The notes below the pieces were generated by a model. It saw nothing but the letters and a program-made list of their open reading frames with translations, was not told the origin of the DNA and ran no database searches. The position numbers were made by a program, and so were the translations under genes. This document shows positions 37,140-47,226 of a stretch of 64,000 nucleotides of DNA, in pieces. Every line of letters begins with the position of its first letter. The stretch's first letter is position 1. The stretch is from Bacteroidales bacterium (lineage in GTDB: Bacteria; Bacteroidota; Bacteroidia; Bacteroidales; UBA4417), in the NCBI GenBank assembly GCA_016707705.1, contig JADJHD010000007.1:62001-126000 (forward strand), in the 5' to 3' direction.

Positions 37140-38315
37140 ATGCTTGTAATCCATTTAGGTTTTTCCGGCTTGCCAAAGGGAAATGCAACCTCAAAACGCA
37201 TCTTCCTAACTTTCAAGGCATTGCTATTAGGAGGTTATACTCCAGTTATCATCAATAAATTAAGCCTGAATACCAAAGTAAAACCAGGAAAGGTAAACCG
37301 GCATGATGGCATACCTTATATCCATGCCTCACCATGGAGCAACAGGCCTGATAATTTTTTACTGAGGAATCTCAATAAAGTGCTGGGTTATGCAGGTGAA
37401 TTCCTATTCATAGCCAAAAAGCGTCAGAAAATCGGAGCTGCTATCTTCTACCATTCATCCTTCTCCGAACTCTGCTATTACAGACTATTGTCGAAGATAT
37501 TCAGGTTTAAACTCATAGTTCAATATGTTGAACTACGCTCTGCCATTACTGACAGACAAAGATTTTTCCTCAAATTAAACGACAGATTTTTCGATACCAA
37601 GCTTTCCTCATACTGTGATGGTATTATTGTCATTAGTGAGTATCTGAGAAACAGGGTTTTGAACTATAATAAGCAGGTTCCAATAGTCAAAGTCCCGGCG
37701 ATCTGCAATTTTGATGAATTCAAGCTTGAAGGTGGTAAGCCAGAAAACAACTACCTGATGTACTGTGGAGGAATAGGTTATGTTGAAGTTATTGATTTTG
37801 TGGTTGATGTATATCTGGAACTGGCAGAAAGAAAGGCTTATGACGGCAACCTGCTATTGGCCATTGGTGGTGGAGAGGACGAAGTTGCAAGGTTTGCCCG
37901 ATTGAGGGAAAAGATACAGCAATCAGGATATTCTGACAGGATTCAACTATTCAAGGATGTACAACATGATAAGCTTATCAGGATGTATATGGAAGCTGAG
38001 ATTCTGATGATTCCACTTCGCAACCACCTTCAGGATATTGCAGGCTTTCACCATAAGATTGGAGAATACACGGCCGCAGCCAAACCCATCATATCAACTG
38101 ACCTTGGGGAAGTACACACCTACTTCGAGGATATGAAAACTACGATTCTTTCACCTAACACTTCCAAAGAATCATACATTAGAAAACTCGACGGAATACT
38201 AAAGGATAAAGAATTACTAGCCAGGATTGGCAAGGCCGGACATGAATTAGGCTTGCAGCATCTCAACTATCTTTCTTACGTTACACCTCTCAAGGAATTC
38301 CTGGGTAAACTATAA
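37140..38315 (+). CDS. GT-B fold glycosyltransferase, GT4-like
   Basis: Protein of 391 aa beginning VIHLGFSGLPKGNATSKR, a GT4-type N-terminus with a glycine-rich loop. The C-terminal domain has YCGGIGYVEVIDFVV, then ILMIPLRNHLQDIAGFHHKIGEYTAAAKPII, which places the conserved glutamate in GEY. No signal peptide or membrane segment is seen. Substrate is unknown. Confidence 0.78.
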   Translation: MLVIHLGFSGLPKGNATSKRIFLTFKALLLGGYTPVIINKLSLNTKVKPGKVNRHDGIPYIHASPWSNRPDNFLLRNLNKVLGYAGEFLFIAKKRQKIGAAIFYHSSFSELCYYRLLSKIFRFKLIVQYVELRSAITDRQRFFLKLNDRFFDTKLSSYCDGIIVISEYLRNRVLNYNKQVPIVKVPAICNFDEFKLEGGKPENNYLMYCGGIGYVEVIDFVVDVYLELAERKAYDGNLLLAIGGGEDEVARFARLREKIQQSGYSDRIQLFKDVQHDKLIRMYMEAEILMIPLRNHLQDIAGFHHKIGEYTAAAKPIISTDLGEVHTYFEDMKTTILSPNTSKESYIRKLDGILKDKELLARIGKAGHELGLQHLNYLSYVTPLKEFLGKL

Positions 38316-38360
38316 AGTCTGCAAAGTCTGAATTGTAGTTTACTGAAACAAAATAACAGA

Positions 38361-39455
38361 ATGAAGATCCTTTTCTTTATCGATAGTATGACCTCCGGTG
38401 GTAAAGAACGGAGGCTGACTGAATTGATAAAAAGTCTGGATACCATTCCTGGAATTGAAGTCGGATTGGCAGTAATGAGCGAAGGAATTCATTATGAGGA
38501 TATTAAAAATCTGAATATCAGCATTTATGAGATATTAAGAAATAGAAAGAGAGACTTGTTTGTTTTTCAGAAGTTTTATCAATTATGCAAGGAATTTAAA
38601 CCAGACATTGTTCATTGCTGGGACAGCATGACAGCAATTTTCGCTATTCCTGCATGTAAAATACTAAATATAAAGCTGGTAAACGGACTTGTGGTAGATG
38701 CCCCGGCCAAGAACAGCATTTTCAACAAATACATTATCAGGGCAAGATTAAGTTTCCTTTTTTCTGACGTGATCATTGGAAATTCAAAAGCAGGAATTAA
38801 AGCGTATAATGCAGCTTCCGGAAAAAGCAAGATCATTCCTAATGGTTTTGATTTTAACCGAATTCAGATTCTTGATGACCTGCAATCAGTCAGAAAGGAA
38901 TTGAATGCTGAAAATGCCCTCATTATAGGAATGGTCGCTAATTTTTCAGTTTTCAAGGATTATCCGACCTTTTATCGTTCAGCAGAAATACTGTTAGCCC
39001 GCTTTCCTGATGCAATTTTTGTATGTGTTGGCAAGGAAACCGACAGTCCAGAATCCAAAAACATGATAAATGGGGAGAATTTGAAGAATTTCAGACTGCT
39101 TGGAAAACGCTCTGATATTGAGCGATTGATCCAAGGATTTGATGTTTGCGTCCTCTCCACATTTACAGAAGGAATTTCAAATTCGGTTCTGGAATATATG
39201 GCTTGTGGAAAAGCCGTGGTAGCTACCAATGGAGGCGGAACCAATGAAATTGTGATCAACAATGAAACAGGTTTTTTGGTAAATCCTTCAAATCCAAGAG
39301 AATTAGCTGGCCGAATTTCAGAACTGCTTGAGAGCAAGGAACTGCGCGACAGAATGGGAAAAGCCGGGAAAGCAAGAGTAAAAAACGAATTCTCAATTGA
39401 AGTAATGGTAAATCGTTTTGTGGAAACCTATAACAATCTTCTGAAAAAGAGATAA
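38361..39455 (+). CDS. Family 4 glycosyltransferase
   Basis: GT-B enzyme of 364 aa. It starts ILFFIDSMTSGGKERRLTEL (typical GG-x-ER acceptor loop), has DIVHCWDSMT in the middle, and carries the donor motif E270-x7-E278 (EGISNSVLE) followed by CGKAVVATNGGGTNEIV. The match to retaining GT4 transferases is strong. It sits 45 nt after the previous gene. Confidence 0.9.
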   Translation: MKILFFIDSMTSGGKERRLTELIKSLDTIPGIEVGLAVMSEGIHYEDIKNLNISIYEILRNRKRDLFVFQKFYQLCKEFKPDIVHCWDSMTAIFAIPACKILNIKLVNGLVVDAPAKNSIFNKYIIRARLSFLFSDVIIGNSKAGIKAYNAASGKSKIIPNGFDFNRIQILDDLQSVRKELNAENALIIGMVANFSVFKDYPTFYRSAEILLARFPDAIFVCVGKETDSPESKNMINGENLKNFRLLGKRSDIERLIQGFDVCVLSTFTEGISNSVLEYMACGKAVVATNGGGTNEIVINNETGFLVNPSNPRELAGRISELLESKELRDRMGKAGKARVKNEFSIEVMVNRFVETYNNLLKKR

Positions 39456-39491
39456 ACCTTAGATTCAAATTACAACCGGAACCACCCAGGC

Positions 39492-40718
39492 ATGCGCATC
39501 CTACTGATTAACAACACACATTCCGTAATTGGCGGAGCTGACCGTGTTTACCTTAATACCGGGAAACTCCTCGAATCGCAGGGTCATGATGTATTGTATT
39601 TCAGTTCACTGGATAATCAGACCCAGGAAACGCCTTATTCTAAATACTTCATCAAACTCATTGATAAACGAAATGCAGGTTTTGCAAAGAAAATATCAGG
39701 TGTTAAGGACTATATCTTCAATGCCCAGGCTTACAGAAATCTTGACAAACTAATTAAGACCGAAAAACCGGAGATTGCCCATATTCATCTTTTCTGCGGC
39801 GGAGTAAGTTCTTCTGTTCTGAAAGCCTTGAAGGAAAATAATATTCCGATAGTTCAGACTGTTCACGACTACAGGTTGCTTTGTCCGGCGAATGCCTTTC
39901 TGGATGCTGAAAACAACATATGTGAGAAATGTATAAACCAGAAATACATTCAATGTTCATCCAAGCGCTGTGTTGACGGGAATTTCTTCTACAGCAGCAT
40001 GGTAGCTCTTGAAGCCTATTACAGAAAATACTTCATCAACCCGGTTTCCTTCATAGATCATTTCATTTTTGTAAGCAGGTTTGCGCAACTGAAGCATATA
40101 CAGTTCAACGAGAAATTTGAAGCCAAATCATCCCATCTCTTCAATTTCACTGAAATACCTGCGGAAATACCCGGTGTTTACTCAGAAAAACCCGAATTAC
40201 TTTACTTTGGAAGGCTTTCAATTGAAAAAGGGATACTCTCACTTGTAAAAGCAGCCAGGGAAACAGGAATCAACCTGAAAATAGTAGGATCAGGACCAAT
40301 GCTCGAAGAGATTAAAGAATTGGTTTCCGGCTCAGAAAATATTAAAGTCCTTGGACATCAGAAAGGCGAGGCACTTACCAAACTTATTCATTCAGCATCC
40401 TTTATTCTTGTTCCCTCCGAGTGGTATGAAAACAATCCAATGACGGTTCTGGAGGCATATGCTCTTTCAAAACCAGTGATTGCTTCACGAATAGGAGGTA
40501 TTCCTGAAATTGTGAAGGATGGGGTTACCGGATTTTTATTTGAATCAAGAAACGTTGAAGATTTGAAGAAATCAATTGAGAAAGCACTTCAACTAAAGGA
40601 AACAGAGTACATGGAAATGTCAGTGAATGCCAGAAAGTTTGCAGAAGAAAACTTCTCAGCTATACCGCACTATCAGCATTTATTGGGGATTTACAAAAAG
40701 CTTCTCGGGGATGCTTAA
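39492..40718 (+). CDS. Family 4 glycosyltransferase
   Basis: GT-B enzyme of 408 aa. The start NTHSVIGGADRVYLNTGKLL is typical, and HDYRLLCPANAF is a strongly conserved acceptor-domain motif of this subgroup. Cysteines around 136-159 (NICEKCINQ, CSSKRCVDG) form a small cluster often seen in this subgroup, possibly structural. The donor domain has YFGRLSIEKG and E313-x7-E321 (ENNPMTVLE). The next gene starts within its last 8 nt. Confidence 0.9.
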   Translation: MRILLINNTHSVIGGADRVYLNTGKLLESQGHDVLYFSSLDNQTQETPYSKYFIKLIDKRNAGFAKKISGVKDYIFNAQAYRNLDKLIKTEKPEIAHIHLFCGGVSSSVLKALKENNIPIVQTVHDYRLLCPANAFLDAENNICEKCINQKYIQCSSKRCVDGNFFYSSMVALEAYYRKYFINPVSFIDHFIFVSRFAQLKHIQFNEKFEAKSSHLFNFTEIPAEIPGVYSEKPELLYFGRLSIEKGILSLVKAARETGINLKIVGSGPMLEEIKELVSGSENIKVLGHQKGEALTKLIHSASFILVPSEWYENNPMTVLEAYALSKPVIASRIGGIPEIVKDGVTGFLFESRNVEDLKKSIEKALQLKETEYMEMSVNARKFAEENFSAIPHYQHLLGIYKKLLGDA

Positions 40719-41418
40719 GAAACTTACCATACAAATAATAAGGAAACTGGGCAGAGCAGATTATACGCTGGATCCGGCGATTCGCTCCATTGACCTGATA
40801 ACAATTCTAAGGCTTAAGCTCGGTCAGGCATTAAGGGGGTTCTGGATTAAAATGTTTCTTGCTGAATCCAGCGGATTGTTGTTCATCGGAAGGCGCTGCA
40901 AGATCCTTTACAAATCGCATATCTCAGTTGGAAAAACTGTTACCCTTGGAGATCATGTAGAGATTAATGCCCTTTCAAAAGAGGGTATCAAAATTGGAAA
41001 TAATGTGTCCATCAATAACAACAGCATCATTGAATGCACCGGGGTTATCCGTAACCTTGGTGAAGGACTGGTAATCGGAAACAATGTCGGCATAGCCCAG
41101 AACTGCTTCATACAGGTAAGGGGTAAAGTCAGGATTGGAAATGATGTAATCATGGGTCCCGGAGTATCCATTTTTTCGGAGAATCATAATTACACTGAAA
41201 CTGACGCTCCTATTCACACACAGGGGGAAACCAGGATTGGGGTGGTGATTGAGGATGGATGCTGGTTGGGAACGAAAGCTGTAATTCTTGACGGAGTAAC
41301 TCTCGGACATGATTCAATTGTAGCTGCAAATGCTGTGGTAAACAAGAGTTTTCCACCTTACAGCATTGTGGCCGGAGTACCCGCAAAACTTATTAAAAAC
41401 AGAAAATCAGAGGAATAG
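40711..41418 (+). CDS. Left-handed beta-helix (hexapeptide) acyltransferase
   Basis: O- or N-acyltransferase of 235 aa of the WcaF/maltose-acetyltransferase-like group. Hexapeptide repeats run from about 70 to 225. The probable catalytic histidine is H159 in SENHNY, and the end has the standard IVAGVPAKLIK. I chose the ATG at 40711 (preceded by CTCGGGG, overlapping the previous gene by 8 nt) over an in-frame ATG at 40627. The upstream extension would lie wholly inside the preceding coding region and shows no domain. It likely acetylates a sugar of the repeat unit. Confidence 0.85.
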   Translation: MLKKLTIQIIRKLGRADYTLDPAIRSIDLITILRLKLGQALRGFWIKMFLAESSGLLFIGRRCKILYKSHISVGKTVTLGDHVEINALSKEGIKIGNNVSINNNSIIECTGVIRNLGEGLVIGNNVGIAQNCFIQVRGKVRIGNDVIMGPGVSIFSENHNYTETDAPIHTQGETRIGVVIEDGCWLGTKAVILDGVTLGHDSIVAANAVVNKSFPPYSIVAGVPAKLIKNRKSEE

Positions 41419-42318
41419 ATGAAAAAAATCTACATCGCAGGTTGTGGTGGCATGCTCGGAGAAGCATTTTACCGTCAGTTCAGTACTGAATACGACCTCA
41501 AATGCACCGATAAGGATGTCAATGTAAACTGGCTCAGTTTTCTGGATTTCAGGGATCTTGACGCATACCGGAAGGATGTCCATGCTTTCAAGCCTGATTA
41601 TCTCTTTCATTTGGGCGCCTATACTGATCTGGAGTTCTGTGAACTGAACGCAGATGATACCTATAACACAAATACCCTTTCCGTTGAAAATGCGGTTTAC
41701 ATCGCCAATGAACTTGGCATTCCCCTGCTCTACATTTCAACAGCAGGAATTTTCGATGGCAAAAAGGAGCTTTATGACGACTGGGATGTTCCGAATCCTT
41801 TAGGAGTTTATGCCAGATCGAAATACATGGGCGAACGCTATGTAGTTGAGCATGCTAACCGTTACCTGGTTTGCAGGGCCGGATGGATGATGGGCTCTGG
41901 TCCTTCAAAGGACAAGAAATTCATTCAGAAACTGATGAAACAAATCAAAGATGGAAAGAAAGAACTTTTCATTGTTGATGATAAGGACGGCACACCAACC
42001 TACACCCAGGACTTCGCCAAAAATGTGAAGTTGCTGTTGGAAAACGAAGTATGGGGATTGTACAACATGGTATGCGGCGGACAAACCAGCCGCAAGGAAG
42101 TTGCAAGTTACCTTCTGGAATTACTGGGACTGGAGAATAAAATATCCATCAAATCAGTGACTTCAGAGTATTTCAGCAAGGAGTATTTTGCAATGCGTCC
42201 GCCGAACGAAAGACTGATCAATAAGAAACTTGATCTGAGGGGACTGAATATAATGAGAGACTGGAAAATTGCACTCAAGGAATACCTGGAAGATTACTAT
42301 CAGGGATATCTTGATTAG
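41419..42318 (+). CDS. RmlD-like NAD(P)-dependent sugar reductase/epimerase
   Basis: Short-chain dehydrogenase of 299 aa, closest in layout to dTDP-4-dehydrorhamnose reductase. The Rossmann glycine motif is G8-x2-G11-x2-G14, STAGIF is at 107-112, and the catalytic pair Y131-x3-K135 lies in YARSKYMGE. RmlA, RmlB and RmlC are not in this window. The substrate may therefore come from rml genes elsewhere, or the enzyme may act on another 4-keto sugar. Its ATG directly follows the TAG of the acyltransferase, and it precedes a rhamnosyltransferase-like GT, which supports a deoxysugar role. Confidence 0.8.
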   Translation: MKKIYIAGCGGMLGEAFYRQFSTEYDLKCTDKDVNVNWLSFLDFRDLDAYRKDVHAFKPDYLFHLGAYTDLEFCELNADDTYNTNTLSVENAVYIANELGIPLLYISTAGIFDGKKELYDDWDVPNPLGVYARSKYMGERYVVEHANRYLVCRAGWMMGSGPSKDKKFIQKLMKQIKDGKKELFIVDDKDGTPTYTQDFAKNVKLLLENEVWGLYNMVCGGQTSRKEVASYLLELLGLENKISIKSVTSEYFSKEYFAMRPPNERLINKKLDLRGLNIMRDWKIALKEYLEDYYQGYLD

Positions 42319-42351
42319 CATATTTAATACAAAGCAAGAAAAAGATAAAGC

Positions 42352-43500
42352 ATGGAATTGGAAAAGCCGGTCAGAAAAAAGTTAAGGATTGCAGCCTTTG
42401 GATTCAGGTCCATCCCTTACAGACAGGGATGTGCAGGAGCCGATAAGTTTGCAATTGAACTGTTTCCGCGACTGGTAAAAGCGGGGCATCAGGTAACAGG
42501 ATACAATCGATTGTATCCCGGACAGGAAGTTCTTGTAACTGAATATGAAGGAATACGCCTGGTGAATTTCAAAACTGTGAATAAGACAGGCTTTGATACC
42601 TTGTTACACTCCATGAAATGCACCTTTCACATTATCTTCAGGAATACTGCTGATATCGTGCATATTCAAAACGGAGGAAACAGCATCTGGGGATTGTTTC
42701 TGCGGCTTGCCGGGAAAAAAGTTTTCATTTCTCAGGATGGAATTGACTGGAACCGTGATAAATGGCCCTGGTACGGAAAAACATACCTGAGAATGTCGAC
42801 ATTCATAACCGGTCATGTGCCGAATCAGGTGATTTTTGACAATATCTTTGCACGGGAAGTATTCGAAAAGAAATTCAAAAAGAAATATGAATTCATCCCA
42901 TTTGGGAGTGAGGTCCCTGCATTTGCTGATGATGATGCAATTTTCAACAGCCTGGGACTGAATAAGAAAGAATACTACCTGTTCATTGGAAGAATGATAC
43001 CTGACAAAGGGCTTCATTACCTGATTCCAGCTTTCAAGCGACTTAACACCAACAAAAAGCTTGTGCTGGTCGGAGGTTCCCCCAATCCTTCAGATTATGA
43101 GAAGCAATTAAGGGAAATGGCAAATGATAAAGTCTTGTTCACCGGCTATATTTATGGAGATGATTCTCTGAGGCTGATGAAGAATGCTTATTGTTACATT
43201 CAACCCTCAGATATCGAAGGACTTTCTCCGGTGATCCTGAATGTTATGGGATTAGGAACTCCCATTTTATGTTCTGATATTCCTGAAAACCTTTATGCAG
43301 TAGGTGAAACGGCAACGCTATTTAAAAAATCGAACACTGATTCTTTGTATGAGCAACTGACCTTTATAGAATCCGGTCAAGACTCAATTCGCAAAATGGC
43401 GGAAAAAGCACAATCAAGAGCATTAAACCTCTTTAACTGGGATCAGGTAGCAAGAGATCATGAGAATGTGTTTCAAGGGTTGGGTATACAAAAGTCATAA
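42352..43500 (+). CDS. GT4-like glycosyltransferase with DUF1972-type N-terminus
   Basis: Protein of 382 aa. The N-terminus (AFGFRSIPYRQGCAGADKFA) matches DUF1972, found in rhamnosyltransferase-like GT4 enzymes. The donor domain has FIGRMIPDKGLHYLIPA. At the retaining motif, E289 is present but the second glutamate is replaced by N297 (EGLSPVILN). This may alter donor handling or reflect a subgroup trait. It lies 33 nt after the RmlD-like gene. Confidence 0.8.
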   Translation: MELEKPVRKKLRIAAFGFRSIPYRQGCAGADKFAIELFPRLVKAGHQVTGYNRLYPGQEVLVTEYEGIRLVNFKTVNKTGFDTLLHSMKCTFHIIFRNTADIVHIQNGGNSIWGLFLRLAGKKVFISQDGIDWNRDKWPWYGKTYLRMSTFITGHVPNQVIFDNIFAREVFEKKFKKKYEFIPFGSEVPAFADDDAIFNSLGLNKKEYYLFIGRMIPDKGLHYLIPAFKRLNTNKKLVLVGGSPNPSDYEKQLREMANDKVLFTGYIYGDDSLRLMKNAYCYIQPSDIEGLSPVILNVMGLGTPILCSDIPENLYAVGETATLFKKSNTDSLYEQLTFIESGQDSIRKMAEKAQSRALNLFNWDQVARDHENVFQGLGIQKS

Positions 43501-43681
43501 TACTAAATCCCAAAAAAGCAGTCCGGCAAATGTTGAACTCTCTAATATCAAACCTATATAAGTCGACTAATACTCATTAGTTTTGCAACCCAAATATTCG
43601 ATTTCAATTACAACGCACAGATCTTCAAAAAATCAGATTACAGAAACCAACATCCTTCAAACCTCTATTCAATTGTGATTT

Positions 43682-44089
43682 ATGTTACAACGAATTATTA
43701 AAAACCCATATTTGCTATTCTCTCCTTTCCTGATAGCATTTGTCATTTTTGTGATAATCAATCATCCTCATGGAAATGAAGGAGATTCCGAAAGGTATCT
43801 GATGTATGCAAAAAACCTTTTGCATGGATTCTATTCACCTCCTGCCCCCAACATTGAATTGATAAACGGGCCCGGCTACCCGATACTGCTGATGCCCTTT
43901 GTGGCACTTGGACTCCCATACTTATGCATCACCCTGCTGAATGCAGTAATGTATTATTTATCAATTGTCGTGTTGTATAAATCCTTGATGATGATTGTAA
44001 AAAGGATACAGCTATCCTCTTCAGTTTCTTCTGGGCTTTATATTATGTTGCTTATCAAAGCATTCCCCTCATTCATACTGAAACATTAA
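43682..44089 (+). pseudogene. GT-C/GT39-like membrane glycosyltransferase, 5' part (frameshifted)
   Basis: N-terminal 135 codons of a polytopic membrane protein. It has a first hydrophobic helix (about 13-28), then an extracytoplasmic loop with GNEGDSERY (acidic residue typical of GT-C enzymes) and GPGYPILL, then further helices. The frame runs into a stop at 44087-44089. The matching continuation is open in another frame from about 44005. The switch falls at or near a run of five A at 43999-44003. One added A would give V-K-K-D-T-A and a continuous protein of about 440 aa. This is either a real frameshift or a sequence error. Confidence 0.75.
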
Positions 44090-45003
44090 CTTACTTGCTG
44101 GTAACCATAATGATTTACCTGCTGACCTTAACTTTCAAAAAGTATGAAAATGAGCTAAACTGGAAGTTACTGGTTCTAACCGGATTTGTAATCGGATTCA
44201 TTGTCCTTACAAAGATGATCTTTGGCTATGTACTGATTATGATGCTGTTATGCAATATTCTATTTTACATTCTGAAAAGAACTAACCTGAACCTTAAAAA
44301 GAGCCTGCTGATACTTTTGGTTGCACTGGGTACAACCACACCCTATCTTATCTACACCTACAATTTAACCGGAAAGGCATTATATTGGGGTACCGGAGGT
44401 GATAGCCTTTACTGGATGACAACACCCCATGAAGACGAGTATGGGAGTTGGTTTCCGGATAAGACCATGTTCAATGATCCGCTTTTCTATACCTACTATA
44501 TTCCTGGTACTCAGGATTCCATAATCAGGAAGCATGACAAGACTTTTCAGGAGGTATACAAATACCAGGGAATAGCGAAAGATGACGTGTATCATCGTTT
44601 GGCAATTGAAAACATTAAGAATCATCCTCTCAAATATGCGGAAAATGTTGTCTACAACTTCGGCAGGATGTTCTTTCAGTATCCATTTTCTTATGGAGTG
44701 CAGCGGGCAAAAGTTCTCATGGTATTTCCACTTAACGGATTTCTGCTCACACTGATTCTGCTTTGTATCATTCCGACACTTTGGAACTGGAAAAGAATTC
44801 CCTTCCATATGCGTTTCCTTCTGCTGTTTGCCATAATTTATCTTGGAGGCAGCCTGCTGGTAGTTGCATTTGTGAGGATGCTTACCATCGTTGTTCCAAT
44901 CCTGATTTTCTGGATAGCCTATATTATGCAAAAAACAGTGACCATAAGCTTTAGTTTCCCAAAGAAGACCCAGCAACGGAGCCATCATTCAAAGAAAGAT
45001 TGA
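44005..45003 (+). pseudogene. GT-C/GT39-like membrane glycosyltransferase, 3' part (frameshifted)
   Basis: Continuation of the preceding fragment in a shifted frame. It starts DTAILFSFFWALYYVAYQS just after the A run and is open to the TGA at 45001. An internal TTG at 44095 could start a 302-residue product, but that would cut a helix. Several membrane helices and a large loop (GGDSLYWMTTPHEDEYG) suit a GT-C enzyme using a polyprenyl-phosphate sugar on the periplasmic face. The dolichyl-phosphate-type transferases at 57242 and 58894 could supply its donor. The following gene overlaps its stop (TTGA). Confidence 0.75.
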
Positions 45004-46304
45004 GTACAGAAGTAGAAGTTAACAAGGAAACCAGGAGAAGAGTCCTGATAATTGCACATGAATTCTCTCCCTATCAGGGATCTGAATGTGCTGAAGGATG
45101 GAATCTTGTAACCAGGCTTGCAGGATATCATGATGTTACTGTTGCCATGGCATCGGGAAGCCATTTCAATGCTAAATCCTACAAGGAGGCACTTGATTCA
45201 TACCTGAAGTTAAAGGGAGAAATTCCCGGACTCGAGTATCTCATTATTGATCGCCCTGAATCCGGCAAATGGGTTGTAAAACTTAACAGGAAATTCAGGA
45301 GGTTAGGGCCCATTGGTTTACCATTTCTGTATTACCTAGACTATGCTCATTGGCATAAATCTGCCTTCAAGGCTATATCCAGGCTTCATAAGGAAAAGCC
45401 TTTTGATATAGTCCATCAACTTACTCAAATTGTATACAGGGAACCCGGTTTCGGATGGAAGCTTGATATCCCTTTCGTTTGGGGTCCTACAGGTGGAACT
45501 TCAAATCTTCCGTTTAGTTTCTATAAGGAGTTGGGGGTGGTTTCCAAACTGCTTGAGATAGCAAGGACATACACCAACTTCCTCCAATTCAATTTCAAGA
45601 AAAGAGTTATACTGGCAAACCGGAATGCAAAACTCATTTATGCATTTTCAAGGGAAGATGCTGAAAAATTAAGTCGAAGAGCAAACGGCAAGGTAAAGAT
45701 AATGCTTGATGCAGGCACTTACCCGGTGTCAGAGCCTAAATCAAATAGAGAAAATGAGAGCCACAAGCCGATTACCGGACTTTGGTGCGGGCAACTTAGT
45801 GACAGAAAAGCTCCATCAATTCTCCTGAAAGCGATTGCATTAAGTGAAACAGCCAGGACCGTAAAATTCAATATAATTGGTGACGGGCCTCTCAGAAATT
45901 CGATGATGCAACTGGCAGAGAATCTTAAACTGACTAACATCAACTGGATAAAGGAAGTAAGTCATGATGATATTTTCAGGTTCATGCAGGCTTCTGATTT
46001 CCTGATTCATACAAGTTTGAGGGAAGCTACTTCCAATGTAATTCCCGAAGCCATATCAACGGGCTTGCCTGTCATCTGCCATGATGTGAATGGTATGAGC
46101 ATAGCAGTGAATGAAACCTGCGGCATTAAGATTCCTTTGATAAATCCGGCGTCGAGCATTGGCAGTTTTCATGATGCAATAGTCAGACTGGCTGAAGAAC
46201 CTGGCTTATTAAAAAGACTTAAGGAAGGCTCAGTAGAGCGGGCCCGGGAAATCAGCTGGGACAAAATGGCTGAAGAGATTGCTGCCGACTATCTTGAAAT
46301 TTGA
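45000..46304 (+). CDS. Family 4 glycosyltransferase
   Basis: GT-B enzyme of 434 aa. The TTG start at 45000 overlaps the previous stop (TTGA). No ATG precedes the conserved core RVLIIAHEFSPYQGSECAEGW, so TTG is the best start. The donor domain has LWCGQLSDRKAPSILLKA and E342-x7-E350 (EATSNVIPE), followed by GLPVICHDVNG. It belongs to the GT4 subgroup with a GSE acceptor loop. Confidence 0.87.
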   Translation: MSTEVEVNKETRRRVLIIAHEFSPYQGSECAEGWNLVTRLAGYHDVTVAMASGSHFNAKSYKEALDSYLKLKGEIPGLEYLIIDRPESGKWVVKLNRKFRRLGPIGLPFLYYLDYAHWHKSAFKAISRLHKEKPFDIVHQLTQIVYREPGFGWKLDIPFVWGPTGGTSNLPFSFYKELGVVSKLLEIARTYTNFLQFNFKKRVILANRNAKLIYAFSREDAEKLSRRANGKVKIMLDAGTYPVSEPKSNRENESHKPITGLWCGQLSDRKAPSILLKAIALSETARTVKFNIIGDGPLRNSMMQLAENLKLTNINWIKEVSHDDIFRFMQASDFLIHTSLREATSNVIPEAISTGLPVICHDVNGMSIAVNETCGIKIPLINPASSIGSFHDAIVRLAEEPGLLKRLKEGSVERAREISWDKMAEEIAADYLEI

Positions 46305-46442
46305 ATCCGGCACAAACCAAATATGGATTTGCCTGTTCTATTTAAATCTCAATTTCAGGTGCACTAAACCCTACTTCAATAATCTGCAACAATCAGGGAA
46401 CTGTCTTCCAACTTCTCACCAAACTCATCTGATTTAAAGAAA

Positions 46443-47087
46443 GTGAATAAATCCAAAGCGCTGACAATAGAATTAAACCGGTCGCAGACTATAAGCGAAT
46501 TGGATTCCTTCACTATGAGAAGGTATCATCAGATGATTGAATTTGTGCGAAACAAGGACTTCATTCTGGATCTTGGATGCAATACGGGCCGTGGAGGAGA
46601 GGAAATCAAGTCGAAGTACCCTAATAGCATTTTGGATGGAGTAGACATAATACAGGAAAGAATTGACAAAATCCCCCCTGGTATCTACAGAAATCTATTC
46701 TGCAACAGTGTTGAAAGAGTTGCTTTTGTGGGACTGAAGTATGATGCAATCATAGGAGGAGAATTTGCCGAACACATTCCGATCAATCTTCTGAAGGAAA
46801 TGCTTCATCTTTTCAAAACAATTTTGAAACCCGGTGGTCATATTGTGCTTACAACTCCCAATCCAGATTACCTGCTTGTAAAACTTGGACGGGATGGGGT
46901 TATCAGGGATCCTTCGCATGTGAATATCATGTCGCACAAAGTATTTCGGAGTTTGATTGAAGAGGCCGGATTTAAAAACATACAAATAAAGGGTACAGGA
47001 CGAGTATCTTCTGTAATCGGTTCATCATTCCCAATGCTGTCAGTTTATGGCAGTTATATGGTATTGGCAGAACCAGACACAGACTGA
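46443..47087 (+). CDS. SAM-dependent methyltransferase
   Basis: Class I methyltransferase of 214 aa. Motif I is ILDLGCNTGRGG (41-52), the later acidic strand is around DGVDII, and the post-motif PGGHIVLTTPNPDY is typical of the Methyltransf_11/23 group. It uses a GTG start (46443); no nearby ATG would keep the N-terminus. It could O-methylate the glycan, perhaps as a chain cap recognised by the Wzt C-terminal domain (inference). Confidence 0.8.
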   Translation: MNKSKALTIELNRSQTISELDSFTMRRYHQMIEFVRNKDFILDLGCNTGRGGEEIKSKYPNSILDGVDIIQERIDKIPPGIYRNLFCNSVERVAFVGLKYDAIIGGEFAEHIPINLLKEMLHLFKTILKPGGHIVLTTPNPDYLLVKLGRDGVIRDPSHVNIMSHKVFRSLIEEAGFKNIQIKGTGRVSSVIGSSFPMLSVYGSYMVLAEPDTD

Positions 47088-47226
47088 TTTCCAGATTTGC
47101 CCGATATTCCTGTACTTACCTATGCCGGAAAGGGTAATTAAGACTTAGGTATTATTCCTGCCAAAAGGCGTAATTTAGCAGGTTAAATTTTCGATTTATC
47201 AGTTTAATTGATTCATACACAGTACC

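Noticed and set aside
40627..40710. Upstream in-frame ATG for the hexapeptide acyltransferase
   Set aside because: The extra 28 codons lie wholly within the preceding GT4 gene and carry no family sequence. ATG 40711 fits the overlap style of the operon better.
43995..44010. Programmed -1 ribosomal frameshift at the A run
   Set aside because: The phase (GTA AAA AGG) does not match a classical A-AAA-AAG slippery heptamer and no downstream stem was evident. A lesion or error is simpler.
44380..44988. 202-codon - strand frame
   Set aside because: It lies entirely within the GT-C membrane protein on the + strand, whose hydrophobic pattern is clear. The antisense product has no recognisable domain.
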